Source: Mytilus edulis
Taxonomy: Eukaryota > Mollusca > Bivalvia > Mytilida > Mytilidae
Length of the DNA stretch: 64,000 nucleotides
Direction of reading: 5' to 3'
Assembly (NCBI RefSeq): GCF_963676685.1
Contig: NC_092345.1
Location: 74,823,960-74,887,959 of the forward strand
Below the pieces are notes generated by a model. That model saw only the letters and a list, made by a program, of their open reading frames with translations. It was not told the DNA's origin and ran no database searches. The translations under genes were made by a program, and so were the position numbers. Below, one piece after another: positions 35,831 to 47,660 of this stretch; the first letter of the stretch is position 1; each line of letters starts with the position of its first letter.

Positions 35831-38093
35831 CATGGTAAACGTTTTAGGTAACATGACGCTCGCCAATAAAATGTTTTTGATTGCCAAAAGATACCTTTTA
35901 CTTCTAAGCAGAATAATTTGCCCTGTTAATAGACTGATACAGAAGTTATATTAATCTGTTTGCAATTTTAAATTGTTGTTGAAAAATTCTTCTGGATTGA
36001 AGCAACATCAACCTGTAAAAGGAAACATTTAAAAAAATAAAACCGTTTACTTTACGAATGTCTTCCTTTTATTATAATACAACTCACCACAAAAAAAATG
36101 AAACAAAATAATAGAATATCAGAATTCATTAAAACCATTTTTCAAACTTGATACAATATGCAATTCATCAAAATGTGTTCTCAATTTTTATCATATTATG
36201 TGTAAATAAATTTCTAGCAAATAGAGAGACTATTATGTTTATTCTTTCTTGTTCAGGAATTCAGAGAAATAATAATCAACTAGTAGGCAGCCAAACATCG
36301 TACTTATTGCATGTATCAGAGGTGAACGCACCAAACCTGTATATCTCATATTTTGTCTGTTTCGGGACTTTTAACTTCACAAGGTGTCCACCTTAAAAGA
36401 TAAAAGTGTTAAAACATATTGTAAAAAACTGAAAATAACATGAATTACTAATTTGAATATTGCAATGTAAATGGAGCATTCTTAGGAATGGTCCTTTCCC
36501 TTCCAACAAAACAAATATATTACGTTATCGCAAAGATTATGCATTACAGCGGTTAGCATCCTAACTTATTATCGTTTACTTGTATCAACGTAAAATATGT
36601 TCGACAAAATTATTTTTAATGATAGCATTTTAAACATTAAATTGTTTATATGTTTGTTCGTGAGATTTTGAGTCAGCCCTTTTATATGATAGCTTAAATA
36701 GTTCTTGGACCGTGTTTAAAAGGTCACAGCTTGTGATAAAACATTTTATCATAACCACGCCAATTCTACTTTAAGAACGATATTTTAAGATATTTTAAGG
36801 AACAAATGTGAAAAATAATATAATGTTCAAAACAAATGGCGTTGATCTGTTGACTGCGACGTCAATCGCCCCCCACTCATTTTTATTATTTTGATAATTT
36901 TATTTGCCTGTTTTTATTTGTAAGTACGTGAACTTTTGTCAGCCTTGTATGGAAAGCCGTTTTTTTTAAATTTTATTCCATTCTCCAGATATCTTAGTAG
37001 AAATTAAGAACTTTATTAATTTGATGAGATATATTATAAACGAAATGAGACATCTTTATATAAGATATCTGATAAATATCGTCTTAAACAGTCTATAAAT
37101 ATATCTTTAAATAAAACAAGAACTATCTTTAAAACAGATATCCGACGTATTTAAAATTTGAGTATATGTTTTAAACTATCATTTCGATAACCTCCAGAAG
37201 CACAATGACTTAATGATGCAGGACCTCTTTAATTAAATCTCCATCTGAATGTAACTACAAGAAGGCGATTGCAGTGCACTGAAAACCTGCATAGTTTGAC
37301 ACAATTTGTCCTTGGTGGCAACGCCCGTTCACTACCTTCATCTTGTGAACAACAATGCTCTAACTATCTAAAAAGCAATGAATTGCCAACAAAAGAACGT
37401 TACAAATTGTTTTGTGAATATTCCGATTATATTTAAATAAGTGATTTACCATTTAAATAACGTTTTCTCTGTTTGTGTTCAGTATTCTCGGTCCTCGTAC
37501 CTTTCTGTTTACATTCACCAAAACCCCGCGGAAATCTCACATGCGTAGGTGCGTTCTAAAAGTCATGTTCGTTCGTACAACAAAGTTTACATTAAAAATT
37601 ATATAATTGTCCCGAATAAACAGCTGTCATGGATGCAAAGAGCTATTGGAGAATCAATTATTTTAATAAAAATATAAATCTTTGTAAGATCTAGTTCAAA
37701 TATTTATAGTTTTTCACTTGCTTTCCATCACGATATAATTAACGAGACGTTTATTCAAACACAACCAAATCACCCACCATGACAGCATTTTGTCCAATCA
37801 CAGAAAGGATTTTCGAGCATGCGTATTCTGTTGCCATAGTTAAGCGTTCTTAAGTTCAAAGGGCACAAACCGAAACTATACCGACTACGTCGGAAAAAAG
37901 TTTGATTAGTTTATTACATAACTTATTTAGGTTATACATATAGAATATCTGATTTTGTTAAAATGTTATCTTGTTTATTGTAAAAGATATCTGTAAGTTA
38001 TGAACTATTATTACAATGTATCTTATACGTTACATATGATTATGAATATTCTGATTCTTAATGTCAGTCCATGTAAAATTTGATTTTTTTCAG

Positions 38094-41000
38094 ATTTTTG
38101 GCGTATTTACTCTCCTGGCATTTCTCGCAGGAATGTAAGTATAAATAATGAGTGTGGGGTTTTAAGTAAAAAATAGCAGAGTTGTGGGGAAAATACGAAA
38201 AAAGAAATGAAAAAAATGGGCAATAAAAATAATAGAACTACATTTAGAACGTCTCGTCCTTTTTCTAAAAAAAGTCATGGAAGGTACCAAGACCTTGTTG
38301 ATAAATATTCCCTATCAACTTCACAAATAATACCTGATTGTCTTGATGTATATATTCTGCGCACTGATGTTATCATCTTAACAACGTGTTTTTATTGTTC
38401 TTTCATTGGTCTTTTATCTATTATCAATATTACTGTTGCATTGTTTTATGTGATATCCATTTAACGTGGCTCGGACCTTAAACATCCCGTCAATGTGTTT
38501 GTATTGTCCTTCATTTTTTGCTGGTGTGTTTTGTATATGCGACTTTTTGTATTTCTTTGGTTCTTATAACGTTACTCTGTACTTTAAAAGATCCCGTCAG
38601 TATGATATTGTTCTATTTTATGTCATTATGATATATTTCCATTATGAATCAGAAAATACGTGAACCACAAACGTCAAAATTATTCAATCGCGTAGTGGAA
38701 TGAACTATTTGTGGATTCTTATAAATTCTATATAACCTTTGGACTATTTTAAATCTCGGTCTATTTCTGAAATTAATTCTTACATACTTTTGATTTTTTA
38801 ACCCTGTATGCTAACATTGCCTATGTGAAATTTTAAAATTGTTTGTATATACATTAAACGACAAATATATGTGCCGTATAAAATTTTCTGACGTCAGACA
38901 TGCGAATCAATGAATGTGTTTGTAGATAGATGTTTTTGTGTTCTGTTAAATTGTTCCTTTTAAAATTGTTACACGATGATGACTGCTGTACCCATATGTT
39001 GACTATTTTATTTATTATGTCTGTTTAGTTCACGCATCATTGTAAATATAACGGAATTTGATGAGACTGTCATCAAAGTGAGAGGGTTAGCGCTATAAAA
39101 CCAGGTTTAATCCACCATTTTCTACATTTGAAAATGCCTGTACCTAGTCAGGAATATGACAGTTCTGGTCCATTCGTTTTTGATGTGTTTTGTTTTTTTA
39201 TTTTGCCATGTGATTATGGACTTTCCGATAGGATTTTCCTCTAAGTTCAGTATTTTTGTGATTTTACTTTTTATCAATACAAAAATACCAATTAAAGTCA
39301 ACAACACATTATGCAGAAATCTATGAATTGAACTACAGTAACACACTTACAACGGTTGCCACATGTGGAGCAGGATCTGCTCACCCTTTCTCTTCCTACC
39401 CGAGATCACCCGTAGATTTTGTTGGGGTTCGTGTTGCTTAGTCCTCAGTTTTCTATGTTGTGTCGTGTGTACTATTATTTGTCTGTTTGTCTTTTTCTTT
39501 TTTAGCCATGGCGTTGCAAATTTATTTTCGATCTATGAGTTTGAATGCTCTTCTGGTATCTTTCGCCTCTCTTTTACAAATCATACTAACAATATAATAT
39601 CAATCTAATCCACCATTAACAAACTAAACTAACGATTAAGTTGACAAAAATTCTAATATGATTACTTTTTAGCGGTTTCCTTCACGAATTTGTTTTTCGA
39701 TACAGTCAGTCTGAACACACAAACCCTTTCAATATTCACCAATATTGTTTGTCTGTTATACCGTGGTTTATGCTTATTTATTGACGTTGGTATACTATCA
39801 CTACCTTCCATTTTACAGTCTTGCGGATTCTGAACCTCAGAGAGAGCAAATATTATTTGAAAAAGTGGATAAAAATTTGGATGGATATTTGACGAGGGCA
39901 GAACTTGATTCAGTTTTTCTTCTGTTTGATACAAATGGTAAGTCACGTAAAATATGTTTGTTTGTCAAGGTAAACACACGTGATGTTAAAGACTTTATTG
40001 ACTCCAGGATATTGAAAACATATGGCCATACATATATACAAGTGGTCATATAAAACCCAAGACTCATAAAATCTCTATAAGAGATTTAACGTTCGGAAGA
40101 TATTGCTATATGTAGCATGCACAAAAAATGTATACTATCAAAAGTAATGTAAGGCCATTCTTTTATTTGAAAAAACCCTTAAAATTTGAAAGGCAAGAAC
40201 CATTTCAGAAGACTATAACCTAAAGTTGCTTAAATCCACATCATTTGGACTCTGTTGGATAGTCATTGACAATCATACCAAATCTTTTAATTCTATATGT
40301 GCATATTTCCATTTGGTTTTTATTTCTCATATTAATACAATCCTAGAAAAATATCTCAAACTTATTATATTATATCTGTATATGTTGTGTACAAATTATA
40401 ATTTGTATTTTGACTTTGTACAAAATTTTACAAAAATTCAATTATAACTTGTAATTCGTACAAGCACTTTATGTACACATTACAATTTGTACAAAGTCAA
40501 AATATAAATAAGCCCTACATTATTATAATTTGTACATTTATATTAGTACAAATTATAATTTGAACAAAATGATAACTTGTACACAATATATACATATGAG
40601 TACATCTCTTACAATGTATAAAAGTTATGTATGTAACAGTGGTTTGAATTTCCTTTTAAAAGTTGCCGCATTATCATATTCGGTGTTTCAAGGAAAGACG
40701 GATACTTGCTAATGAAATAAAACATTATACACCCGATCTTTGTTTGAATTAAGTATATTAATTATTTGATTTTAGGAGACACGAATATAACTAAACAGGA
40801 GTTTGATACTGACTGGATATTTGATAAAGCTGATGCCAACGACGACTTAATTATCGATGCAGCTGATTTGCCATTTATCTTTAAATTCTTCGATGTAAAT
40901 TGTAAGTTTTCTGATCAGTACCCGATGTCAATCGATGACAATGCCTTTACTCAATTCTTTATTTTATGAATTGTATAAATTCAGTGGAAACAGTATTTTT

Positions 41001-42038
41001 ACAAAATTATAACCAAATTTAATTGTTTCGATATCAAGGTACGACAACCATATCACATTCAAAAGATTAAAGTTAGTTTCGGTATCAAGGTATGGCAACC
41101 ATATCACATTCAAAAGATTAAAGTTAGTTTCTGTATCAAGATACGGCAACCATATCACATTCAAAGGATTAAAGTTAGTTTCTGTATCAAGGTACGCCAA
41201 TCATATCATACCCAAATAAATTTAATAAGCATACATCTGTTGTATCTGAACAGAATACATCCATTCAAAAAGCTACAGATATACATTCTCTAACGTAATA
41301 AATTGTTTAAAGCCAGGCAAATGGTTCTGAAAAAAATATCTACAGGGAGTCATTTTGTCTATGTGTCCATGTGTCACCGTTCTGGTCTTATAAATTCTCT
41401 CACACGTACAATTCGTGCAAAAACTCACTTATTAAAAATTTGATATTTATGGAATTATTCTAAACCATTTTTTTCAAAAGTTATAACTACTAAACATATA
41501 GCCTATGCGAATAGATGGGGCGCTCTTCTCATTTATGTATGGGGACCTTTATCCACTCACTTTTATGTAATCAGAGATGTTTTTTTTTATATGAAATTTG
41601 TTTTCCACTTTTTAAAAGAAGAATATACCAAGGGGATTATAAAAAACCGCCAGACAAAGAAGTTCAGATAACATGTGGACAAAAGACAAACTATGAAAAA
41701 AAACCTCCAGAACACAATACACTGCACTGAAATCTAAAACGTGAGCAACACGATCTTCATAAAAAAAAAAGGATGAGATCATAATTTCGGAATGGTCAGC
41801 AGTCCTAGTCAACTGTTGACACCTGTCCGCTTTTCGTTATATTACATTTCTACTTTCTAAATGTCTATCCGATTATTATTCTTCAATACACACAATTTAT
41901 TGATAACCATATCGTCAATATATTTTAGCTGACAATACAGTGAGTATTGATGAGTTTTTGACACAGTGGGGACAACTGACTCTAATGGCGTTTGGAACAG
42001 CACCAACAGTAACTCCAGACAGTACCACTACAAGTTGA
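38094..42038 (+). CDS. Secreted four-EF-hand protein, copy 2 (internal deletion)
   Basis: Exons equivalent to copy 1: 38094-38134, 39819-39937, 40776-40901, 41929-42038, all splice sites kept. Exon 3 is 126 nt instead of 168: DTDWIS... of copy 1 becomes DTDWIFDKAD, removing 14 residues (S69-L82 counted from the signal exon) without a frame change. The loss takes the linker and most of the entering helix of EF-hand 3 while leaving its 12-residue loop, so pairing of EF 3 with EF 4 should suffer. Other changes are few (FDAN to FDVN in loop 4). The candidate start ATG equivalent to 29322 is followed by an in-frame TAA here; the one equivalent to 29359 is still open, with Lys changed to Asn. Poly(A) signal at 42106. 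It may be a functional variant or an early pseudogene. Confidence 0.7.
38230..38400 (+). pseudogene. RT-type fragment (unit 2 duplicate)
   Basis: Same fragment as at 29580-29760, here reading GRYQDLVDKYSLSTSQIIPD. Confidence 0.6.
38965..39600 (+). repeat. Repeats P and Q, unit 2 duplicates
   Basis: P at 38965-39285 and Q at 39350-39600, same order and orientation as in unit 1. Q here has 'cgagatcacccgtag' where unit 1 has only 'ccgtag'. Confidence 0.75.
40385..40600. repeat. TTGTACAAATTATAA array, unit 2 (contracted)
   Basis: Counterpart of 31780-32035 with several words lost. Confidence 0.65.
41015..41215. repeat. 51-bp tandem repeat, unit 2
   Basis: Counterpart of 32505-32705, about four copies with independent point changes. 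Confidence 0.85.
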
Positions 42039-42105
42039 CAAGCCCATACTACACCAGGATTTTAATTTGACATTCCTTATAATCCATTCTACTAGTATTA
42101 ATGAA

Positions 42106-42111
42106 AATAAA
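42106..42111 (+). terminator. Poly(A) signal AATAAA, EF-hand gene copy 2
   Basis: Canonical hexamer 68 nt after the stop codon, conserved with copy 1. Confidence 0.7.
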
Positions 42112-42341
42112 AGCAAGTGCATTAAACGACAAATAATTATTTTTCTATATTTTTTACTAATAAAAGTGATTTTGAAGTCGATTATTGGTGTATCAGCTTG
42201 ACAGACTAACCTCATTGGTTGATATCTTTGGCGGAAGTACATGTGATACATCCTCATTCTTTCAATATCCAAGCTGTGGGAAGGTCGTGCTCCACGTGTT
42301 GTCGGCAAAGTAACTATATTATTTAACTTTTACTTACATTT

Positions 42342-42720
42342 GCCTTGGTGGCAATATAGCCTTGGTGGCTTTAAGACCTTGGTGGTCATTTATATATGCC
42401 TTGGTGGCAAAAGACCTAGGTGGTCATTTATATATGCCTTGGTGGCAATAGACCTAGGTGGTCATTTTTATATGCCTTGGTGGCAATAGACCTAGGTGGT
42501 CATTTTTAAGATATGTTACATTTGCCTTGTTTCTAACAATGAATTAAAAATACTAGCCTTGGGGACGTCAAGACCTTGGTGGTCATTTATATTCGCCTTG
42601 GCGGCTTCTTGATAATACTAGATGGTAATGTTTGACCTTGGTGGCAAAATGTTTTGGGATTTAGACCTTAGGTAGTTATTATCAACCCAGGTGGTCAGAT
42701 ATTTGTTATGCCGTGTGCCG
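42342..42720. repeat. 38-bp tandem repeat with CCTTGGTGG / CCTAGGTGG
   Basis: 'gccttggtggcaatagacct' followed by 'aggtggtcattt' repeats at 42359, 42398, 42436 and 42474 (38-39 bp), becoming degenerate to about 42720. Inside the composite insertion. Confidence 0.8.
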
Positions 42721-43355
42721 GTTAAACGCAGGGCAAAGTGCTATCGCTATATAAAATACATGTGGAAGTGGGGACTCTGGCCATTTTGGAAAATTGTAGT
42801 TGAAAGGAAAATAATAAATTGTTTATAGGGTAAATAGTTTCTTTTGTTACTTTTGACTGTGTTGTGGAGTTTTCATTTATTTTTTCTTCGTACATACTGA
42901 TCGAAATGCTATTTAAAGACTTTGTTAGAAAAGAATAGAATTATTGAGAAAGTGGAATAATGTAGTGTGACATGTCACTTGATATTCATGTTTTTTATCG
43001 GAGTGATGTGTATTGAATTATAAGGTGTCTTCGTCGAGGTCCGCGTTCAGCGGTCTGTTTGATTGTACATAGAATTGAATAGAATGTTTTTGTTTTCAGA
43101 TGGTGTTACCTACAGCTTTGACAGGGTGACGAATGAAGGAGAAGTAATATGACATTGCACGATGATTCATGTCAATGAGTTCGAACAACCTTTTTAAAAG
43201 GAAAGGATTTTTTGTAATCAGAATATGGTGAGAACAAATTGCAATTGAAGTAATGTTTTGATATCTGAAAATAGGAAAATAATGAATGGGGAAAATATTG
43301 ATACTACACTAAATTATGTATGTCTGTGTTGAGAAAGGCAGAATATGGCACAGTA

Positions 43356-43357
<2 letters not shown>

Positions 43358-43386
<29 letters not shown>
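43358..43386. repeat. Poly(A) run, 29 nt
   Basis: Uninterrupted A29 inside the composite insertion. It is not at an element end, so probably a simple repeat rather than a retroposon tail. Confidence 0.85.
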
Positions 43387-43390
<4 letters not shown>

Positions 43391-43709
43391 TGATGGAAGC
43401 AGCTTTATGTTCAAATGAACCTATTTAAAAGTAATGCTCATAATTTTTCCGTAATTTCATGATGTTTTCTATTGGATGTGTATTTAATTTCATTGATGTG
43501 TTGAAATATGTCACAAAAATCTTTTTGTCATGGGAGATTAAATAATGGTTGCAATATTTTTGTTTTGTTTTGTTTTATCTAAATTAATAAATAAATATAA
43601 TGTTGAATGATTTTATATACTGGTACAAATGTATACTTTAATTTTGTGTATGGTTGAATTTTTTAATTTAAATTTCTTTGTCTACAGTTCGAGGGACACT
43701 GATTCCCTA

Positions 43710-43975
43710 GTGGTTTTCCACGTGGATTGTAGGCAAAGGGATTTTTCCTTTTCAAAGTGTGACTAATGCTGTCTTCAGTACAAATAAACAATTTGTTATT
43801 GGTTAATATATTTTCAGCAGACATGTGAAGAATCGAGTGGAAATACAATTGTCAATGTTCCTGATTATGAAGTAAAGAGTGTGTTTGATTCAACAACAGT
43901 AAAGAAAGAGACAAGCCAGCATAGTTTACACTTGGAGGTTAAGTCCCTTTGCTTACAAGCTTTCCACATGCTGAA
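43710..43975. repeat. Inverted repeat within the composite insertion
   Basis: 'ttgtaggcaaagggat' (about 43728) pairs with 'gtccctttgcttacaa' (about 43944), and 'ccacgtgg' is matched by 'ccacatgc'. Imperfect arms about 200 bp apart. Confidence 0.45.
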
Positions 43976-45544
43976 GATGTTATTAGAATAATGACAATGT
44001 TCATTTTGATATGAGTTCATTGCCTTAACTCAATTTTTAAAAGTCAGTATGTGGTCAAATTCATGAGAATTTATTGAATTATGAACGATTTATAAAGAAC
44101 TGTTTACATGCATCTTAAAATGTTTAGAAGTGTTTTAAAGTAATTTTAAAAGGAATAATATTTAATAAAAGTGTTGAATTTGTTTTGAGTATTGGGAATA
44201 CTATTCCTTAAGTGAAAGCCTTGCTAGTGGTGTATTTTGAGATTGGCCTGTAAATATGCTGTATGGACTATAGAGTTTTCTATGCCCATAACTTAACATG
44301 AACTGGATGCAAGATTATATCAATCACTGAGGATATGTGTATAACCTCATTGGTTGATATCTTTGGCGGAAGTACATGTGATACATCCTCATTCTTTCAA
44401 TATCCAAGTGGTGGTTGGTTTAAGGGCTATGTTTGGTCAGGCAATACATATTGCCTGTTTGGGTTGATGAGGTTATTGATAAGTTCCCCCCCTCTCCCAC
44501 CCATAAGTACCAAAATGTGGATATGTTTTTATATTTATATTTCAATATTGGTATTACATGAATGCATTTTGGGTTGATGAGCACGAGACAACATTAGAAA
44601 AACATGAGCATTACCATGGTATCATGTTGACAAAACAAACCTTCGCTTTATCGATTTTCAAGGGAAAGGTCAATTAGGGCAAGTGTATTGGCAGTTTGTG
44701 TTTGCTTTTTCATTACAATGGTAAAAATAAGATTATATATCTCGGATGACAATAATGTTGATTTTAATGCTCTTCATTTTATGAGCTCCAGAGTAGTTTT
44801 ATAACTGAAAAACAACTGTGCACTATATCCAGTGAGCTCTTCTGCATTGCATTGTGCATGGTAGTCCACATTTTGGTTTCTGAAACGTTAAGATATTATC
44901 TTGTATTCGGTTCTTTCCTCTAGAGTTTTCTATGCCCATAACTTAACATGAACTGGATGCAAGATTATATCAATCACTGAGGATATGTGTATCTTCAAAG
45001 CTAGATTATAATAATAAGTAAGATGGATTTTTGTTTAGTTTGTGAGTGAAAGGTTAAATTAACACATTTAACCCACTCTGTGATAATACGTGTTAAATAC
45101 TTATATATCCAACAAATTACTATAACATTTATACCTTGATATCAAACATTTAATCAACACTTATCTAACGTCTTTTCCTGTGTAAATAAATCCTTCTGGT
45201 GATGTCATGAAACCTGTTTATACAGTGATGGTACATTTTGGTTTCTATTAAACCAGTTAATACAGGTTTACGTATTGGTTGCCATGATTACAGATTATAC
45301 AGTGTTAATACTGGTCTTTTTAATCGACAATATATTTGATGAGTTCAGAGGGTTGACATTTAAATAGACAGTCGGTATTCCAATGGATACTAATTGTGCA
45401 CCCCTTCTCGCCGAGTTGTATTTGTACTCGTATGAAGTAGAATTCATTCCGAATCTTCTAAATGACAAAAAGTACCACGCAAACATTTTTTAATTTTACT
45501 TTCAGCTATATGGATTTCCTTTCACTGAATAATCCATAATTTAA

Positions 45545-45890
45545 TCAGTAGTTGCATCATATATATCTCAGTGAATTTGAAATTAAAGATACTAATGGTA
45601 CTAGAAGGTCTGCTTCATGCATTGATCTTTTCCTCACTATTTACACAGATGGACAATTCACACTAAAATCTATGAAAAACGGGATGATTTCAACTTCCAA
45701 ATTATCAATTTATCATTTCGCAACAGTAAGATACCCTCTGCTACGTCGTATGGTGTTTACATATCCTAATTGATACGTTATAGTCGTGCATTTTCACACT
45801 ATATGCAATTCATATACAAGAGCATGCTCCTTACACAGAAACTGCTTCAGTAGAGTTTTGTGGAGAAAGATTCAAATTGACACTCCGTAA
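45545..45890 (+). pseudogene. RT-type fragment, unit 2 duplicate
   Basis: Duplicate of 34250-34600 with point changes (TIDTDG to TIYTDG). Confidence 0.65.
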
Positions 45891-46086
45891 ATCTTGTGGA
45901 CACCATCATGGATTGGTTTATCAATACGATGTGTCTGTGTCTATACTATCTAAAGACATTTTTACCACATCTTAGATTGTGGTTTAACATATATGTCGTC
46001 TGTCTGCTAAGTATTGAACTTGACATACTTTCGAAAATAATGTTTTGCCGAGTGTGTATTTATACACTTTATAAATATTTTGATAT

Positions 46087-46134
46087 GAGCGTCACTGATG
46101 AGTCTTATGTAGACGAAACGCGCGTCTGGCGTAC
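46087..46134 (+). ncRNA. Hammerhead ribozyme motif 1 of array
   Basis: CTGATGA 46095-46101, stem II GTC/GAC, GAAA, CGCGCGTC with predicted cleavage after 46126. Same core, stems and palindrome as the unit 1 copy at 34779. Confidence 0.82.
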
Positions 46135-46835
46135 TAAATTATAATCCTGGTACCTTTGATAACTATTTACACCACTGGGTCGATGCAACTGCTGGTGGAC
46201 GTTTCGTCCCCGAGGGTATCACCAGCCCAGTAGTCAACATTTAGTTGTTGACATGAATATCAATAATATGGTCATTTTTATAAATTTTCTGTTCACAAAA
46301 CTTTGAATTTTACGAAAAACTAAGGATTTTCTTATCCCAGGCATAGATTACCTCAGCCGTATTTGGCACAACTTTTTGGAATTGTGGATTCTCAATGCTC
46401 TTCAACTTTGTACTTGTTTGACTTTATAAATATTTTGATATGAGCGTCACTGATGAGTCTTATGTAGACGAAACGCGCGTCTGGCGTACTAAATTATAAT
46501 CCTGGTACCTTTGATAACTATTTACACCACTGGGTCGATGCAACTGCTGGTGGACGTTTCGTCCCCGAGGGTATCACCAGCCCAGTAGTCAACATTTAGT
46601 TGATGACATGAATATCAATAATATGGTCATTTTCATAAATTTCCTGTTCACAAAATTTGAATTTTACGAAAAACTAAGGATTTTCTTATCCCAGGCATAG
46701 ATTACCTTAGTCGTATCTGGCACAACTTTTTGGAATTTTGGATCCTCAATGCTCTTCAACTTTGTACTTGTTTGACTTTATAAATATTTTGATATGAGCG
46801 TCACTGATGAGTCTTATGTAGACGAAACGCGCGTC
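46127..46835 (+). mobile_element. Retrozyme-like array: two monomers of 355 and 354 nt
   Basis: Three identical hammerhead motifs delimit two complete units from predicted cut to cut (46127-46481, 46482-46835). Each unit holds 'caccactgggtcgatgcaac', the hairpin GGACG-TTT-CGTCC, 'gtatcaccagcccagtagtc' and 'cccaggcatagattacct'. Metazoan retrozymes are known as tandem hammerhead-flanked units of a few hundred bp whose transcripts self-cleave and circularise. No coding capacity; mobilisation would need an RT in trans. Confidence 0.8.
46442..46489 (+). ncRNA. Hammerhead ribozyme motif 2 of array
   Basis: CTGATGA 46450-46456; predicted cleavage after 46481. Identical core to motif 1. Confidence 0.82.
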
Positions 46836-46843
46836 TGGCGTAC
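46796..46843 (+). ncRNA. Hammerhead ribozyme motif 3 of array
   Basis: CTGATGA 46804-46810; predicted cleavage after 46835. Downstream the sequence rejoins unit 1 ('gataactatttgcattgc'). Confidence 0.82.
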
Positions 46844-47244
46844 TAAATTATAATCCTGGTACCTTTGATAACTATTTGCATTGCTATACGATGTGTCTCT
46901 GTATCAATACATCCAACAATCATTTATTTAGCTAGGATGATTCTGTTGTGGGTGCATTGGACATTGTGTTATGGCTTATCGTTTGTAGTTTGAATTCTGT
47001 ATTTTTGGTACATTTAACATATGTCTTATTTGTCAGTATAGTGGAGTTAATTTCTATTTTCCATGGATAAAGTATTTTATAAGTCCAAATAACGCTATCA
47101 CAACATTTATTTTAAATAGTCTTTCAGTACCGTTATAATCATAATAATTGTTTGGACTAGTATTGTGACAATAATTGTATGAATTTCAAGTTGATTTATT
47201 TGTCACAAAAATACGACACTTTTTGTTTTGTACTGTGCTGTCTT

Positions 47245-47660
47245 TAATGAAAGATGTTCGTTGTAACGACCATTATTTTATTCGTCTGTGCGTTTCTCTG
47301 TGCTTATGTGTTCTTGTGTTTGTTTGTCCTGTATACCTGTCACACAGTGTTGTCATTTTAGGGGTATTTTTAAAATTGCCATATAAACGGGATATTTGGC
47401 TGGCCATCAAACCAGGATTAACCCAGCTTTTTTCTTAAATTGTAGCGAGTCAGGAATTTGGCAGTTGTTACCAAATAGTTCTTTTCTATGTATGTTGGCG
47501 TTTGTTTTTGTTGCACTTCAGCGTTTCTTTTGTTCCGTTGTTTTTCTTTTATGATTTATGTGTTTCCATCAGTTTTAGTTTGTAAACCGGATATGTTTTC
47601 TCTCAATCGATTTATGACTTTTGAACAGAGGTATACTCCTGTTGCCTTTAATTAACGTTT
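47245..47660 (+). repeat. Repeat R, unit 2 duplicate
   Basis: Counterpart of 35394-35830; joined directly to 'tgctgtctttaat' because the MITE is absent. Confidence 0.75.

Larger units (their letters stand above)
27688..36320 (+). repeat. Segmental duplication, unit 1 (8.6 kb)
   Basis: Starts 'ggtgaacgcaccgaacctat' and ends '...gcatgtatcaga'. Unit 2 follows directly. The two are nearly identical over long stretches, including a whole gene. CAGA precedes unit 1, closes unit 1 and closes unit 2, i.e. 4-bp microhomology at the breakpoints. Confidence 0.92.
42208..44992. mobile_element. 2.8-kb composite insertion, two head-to-tail elements
   Basis: Unit 1 has the empty site 'gacagact/cttcaaag' at 33696/33697. 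The insert begins AACCTCATTGGTTGATATCT. A 66-bp block (42208-42273) recurs at 44343-44408, and a 72-bp block ('tagagttttctatgcccata'...) at 44271-44342 recurs at 44921-44992, so two elements of 2135 and 650 bp share both ends and abut exactly. Near the ends CCTCATTGGTTGATAT and, inverted, CCTCAGTGATTGATAT form imperfect subterminal inverted repeats (14 of 17). No target duplication is evident. Helitron-like replication would fit tandem copies and no duplication, but the ends are not the classic TC/CTRR. No transposase found. Confidence 0.75.

Noticed and set aside
42208..44992. LTR retrotransposon for the composite insertion
   Set aside because: The shared blocks are one start and one end sequence, not two copies of one long terminal repeat, and no gag/pol coding was seen.
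46087..46843. Plain satellite explanation for the 355-bp repeats
   Set aside because: Each unit boundary carries a complete hammerhead with pairing stems, which a random tandem duplication would not need; retrozyme is the better reading.
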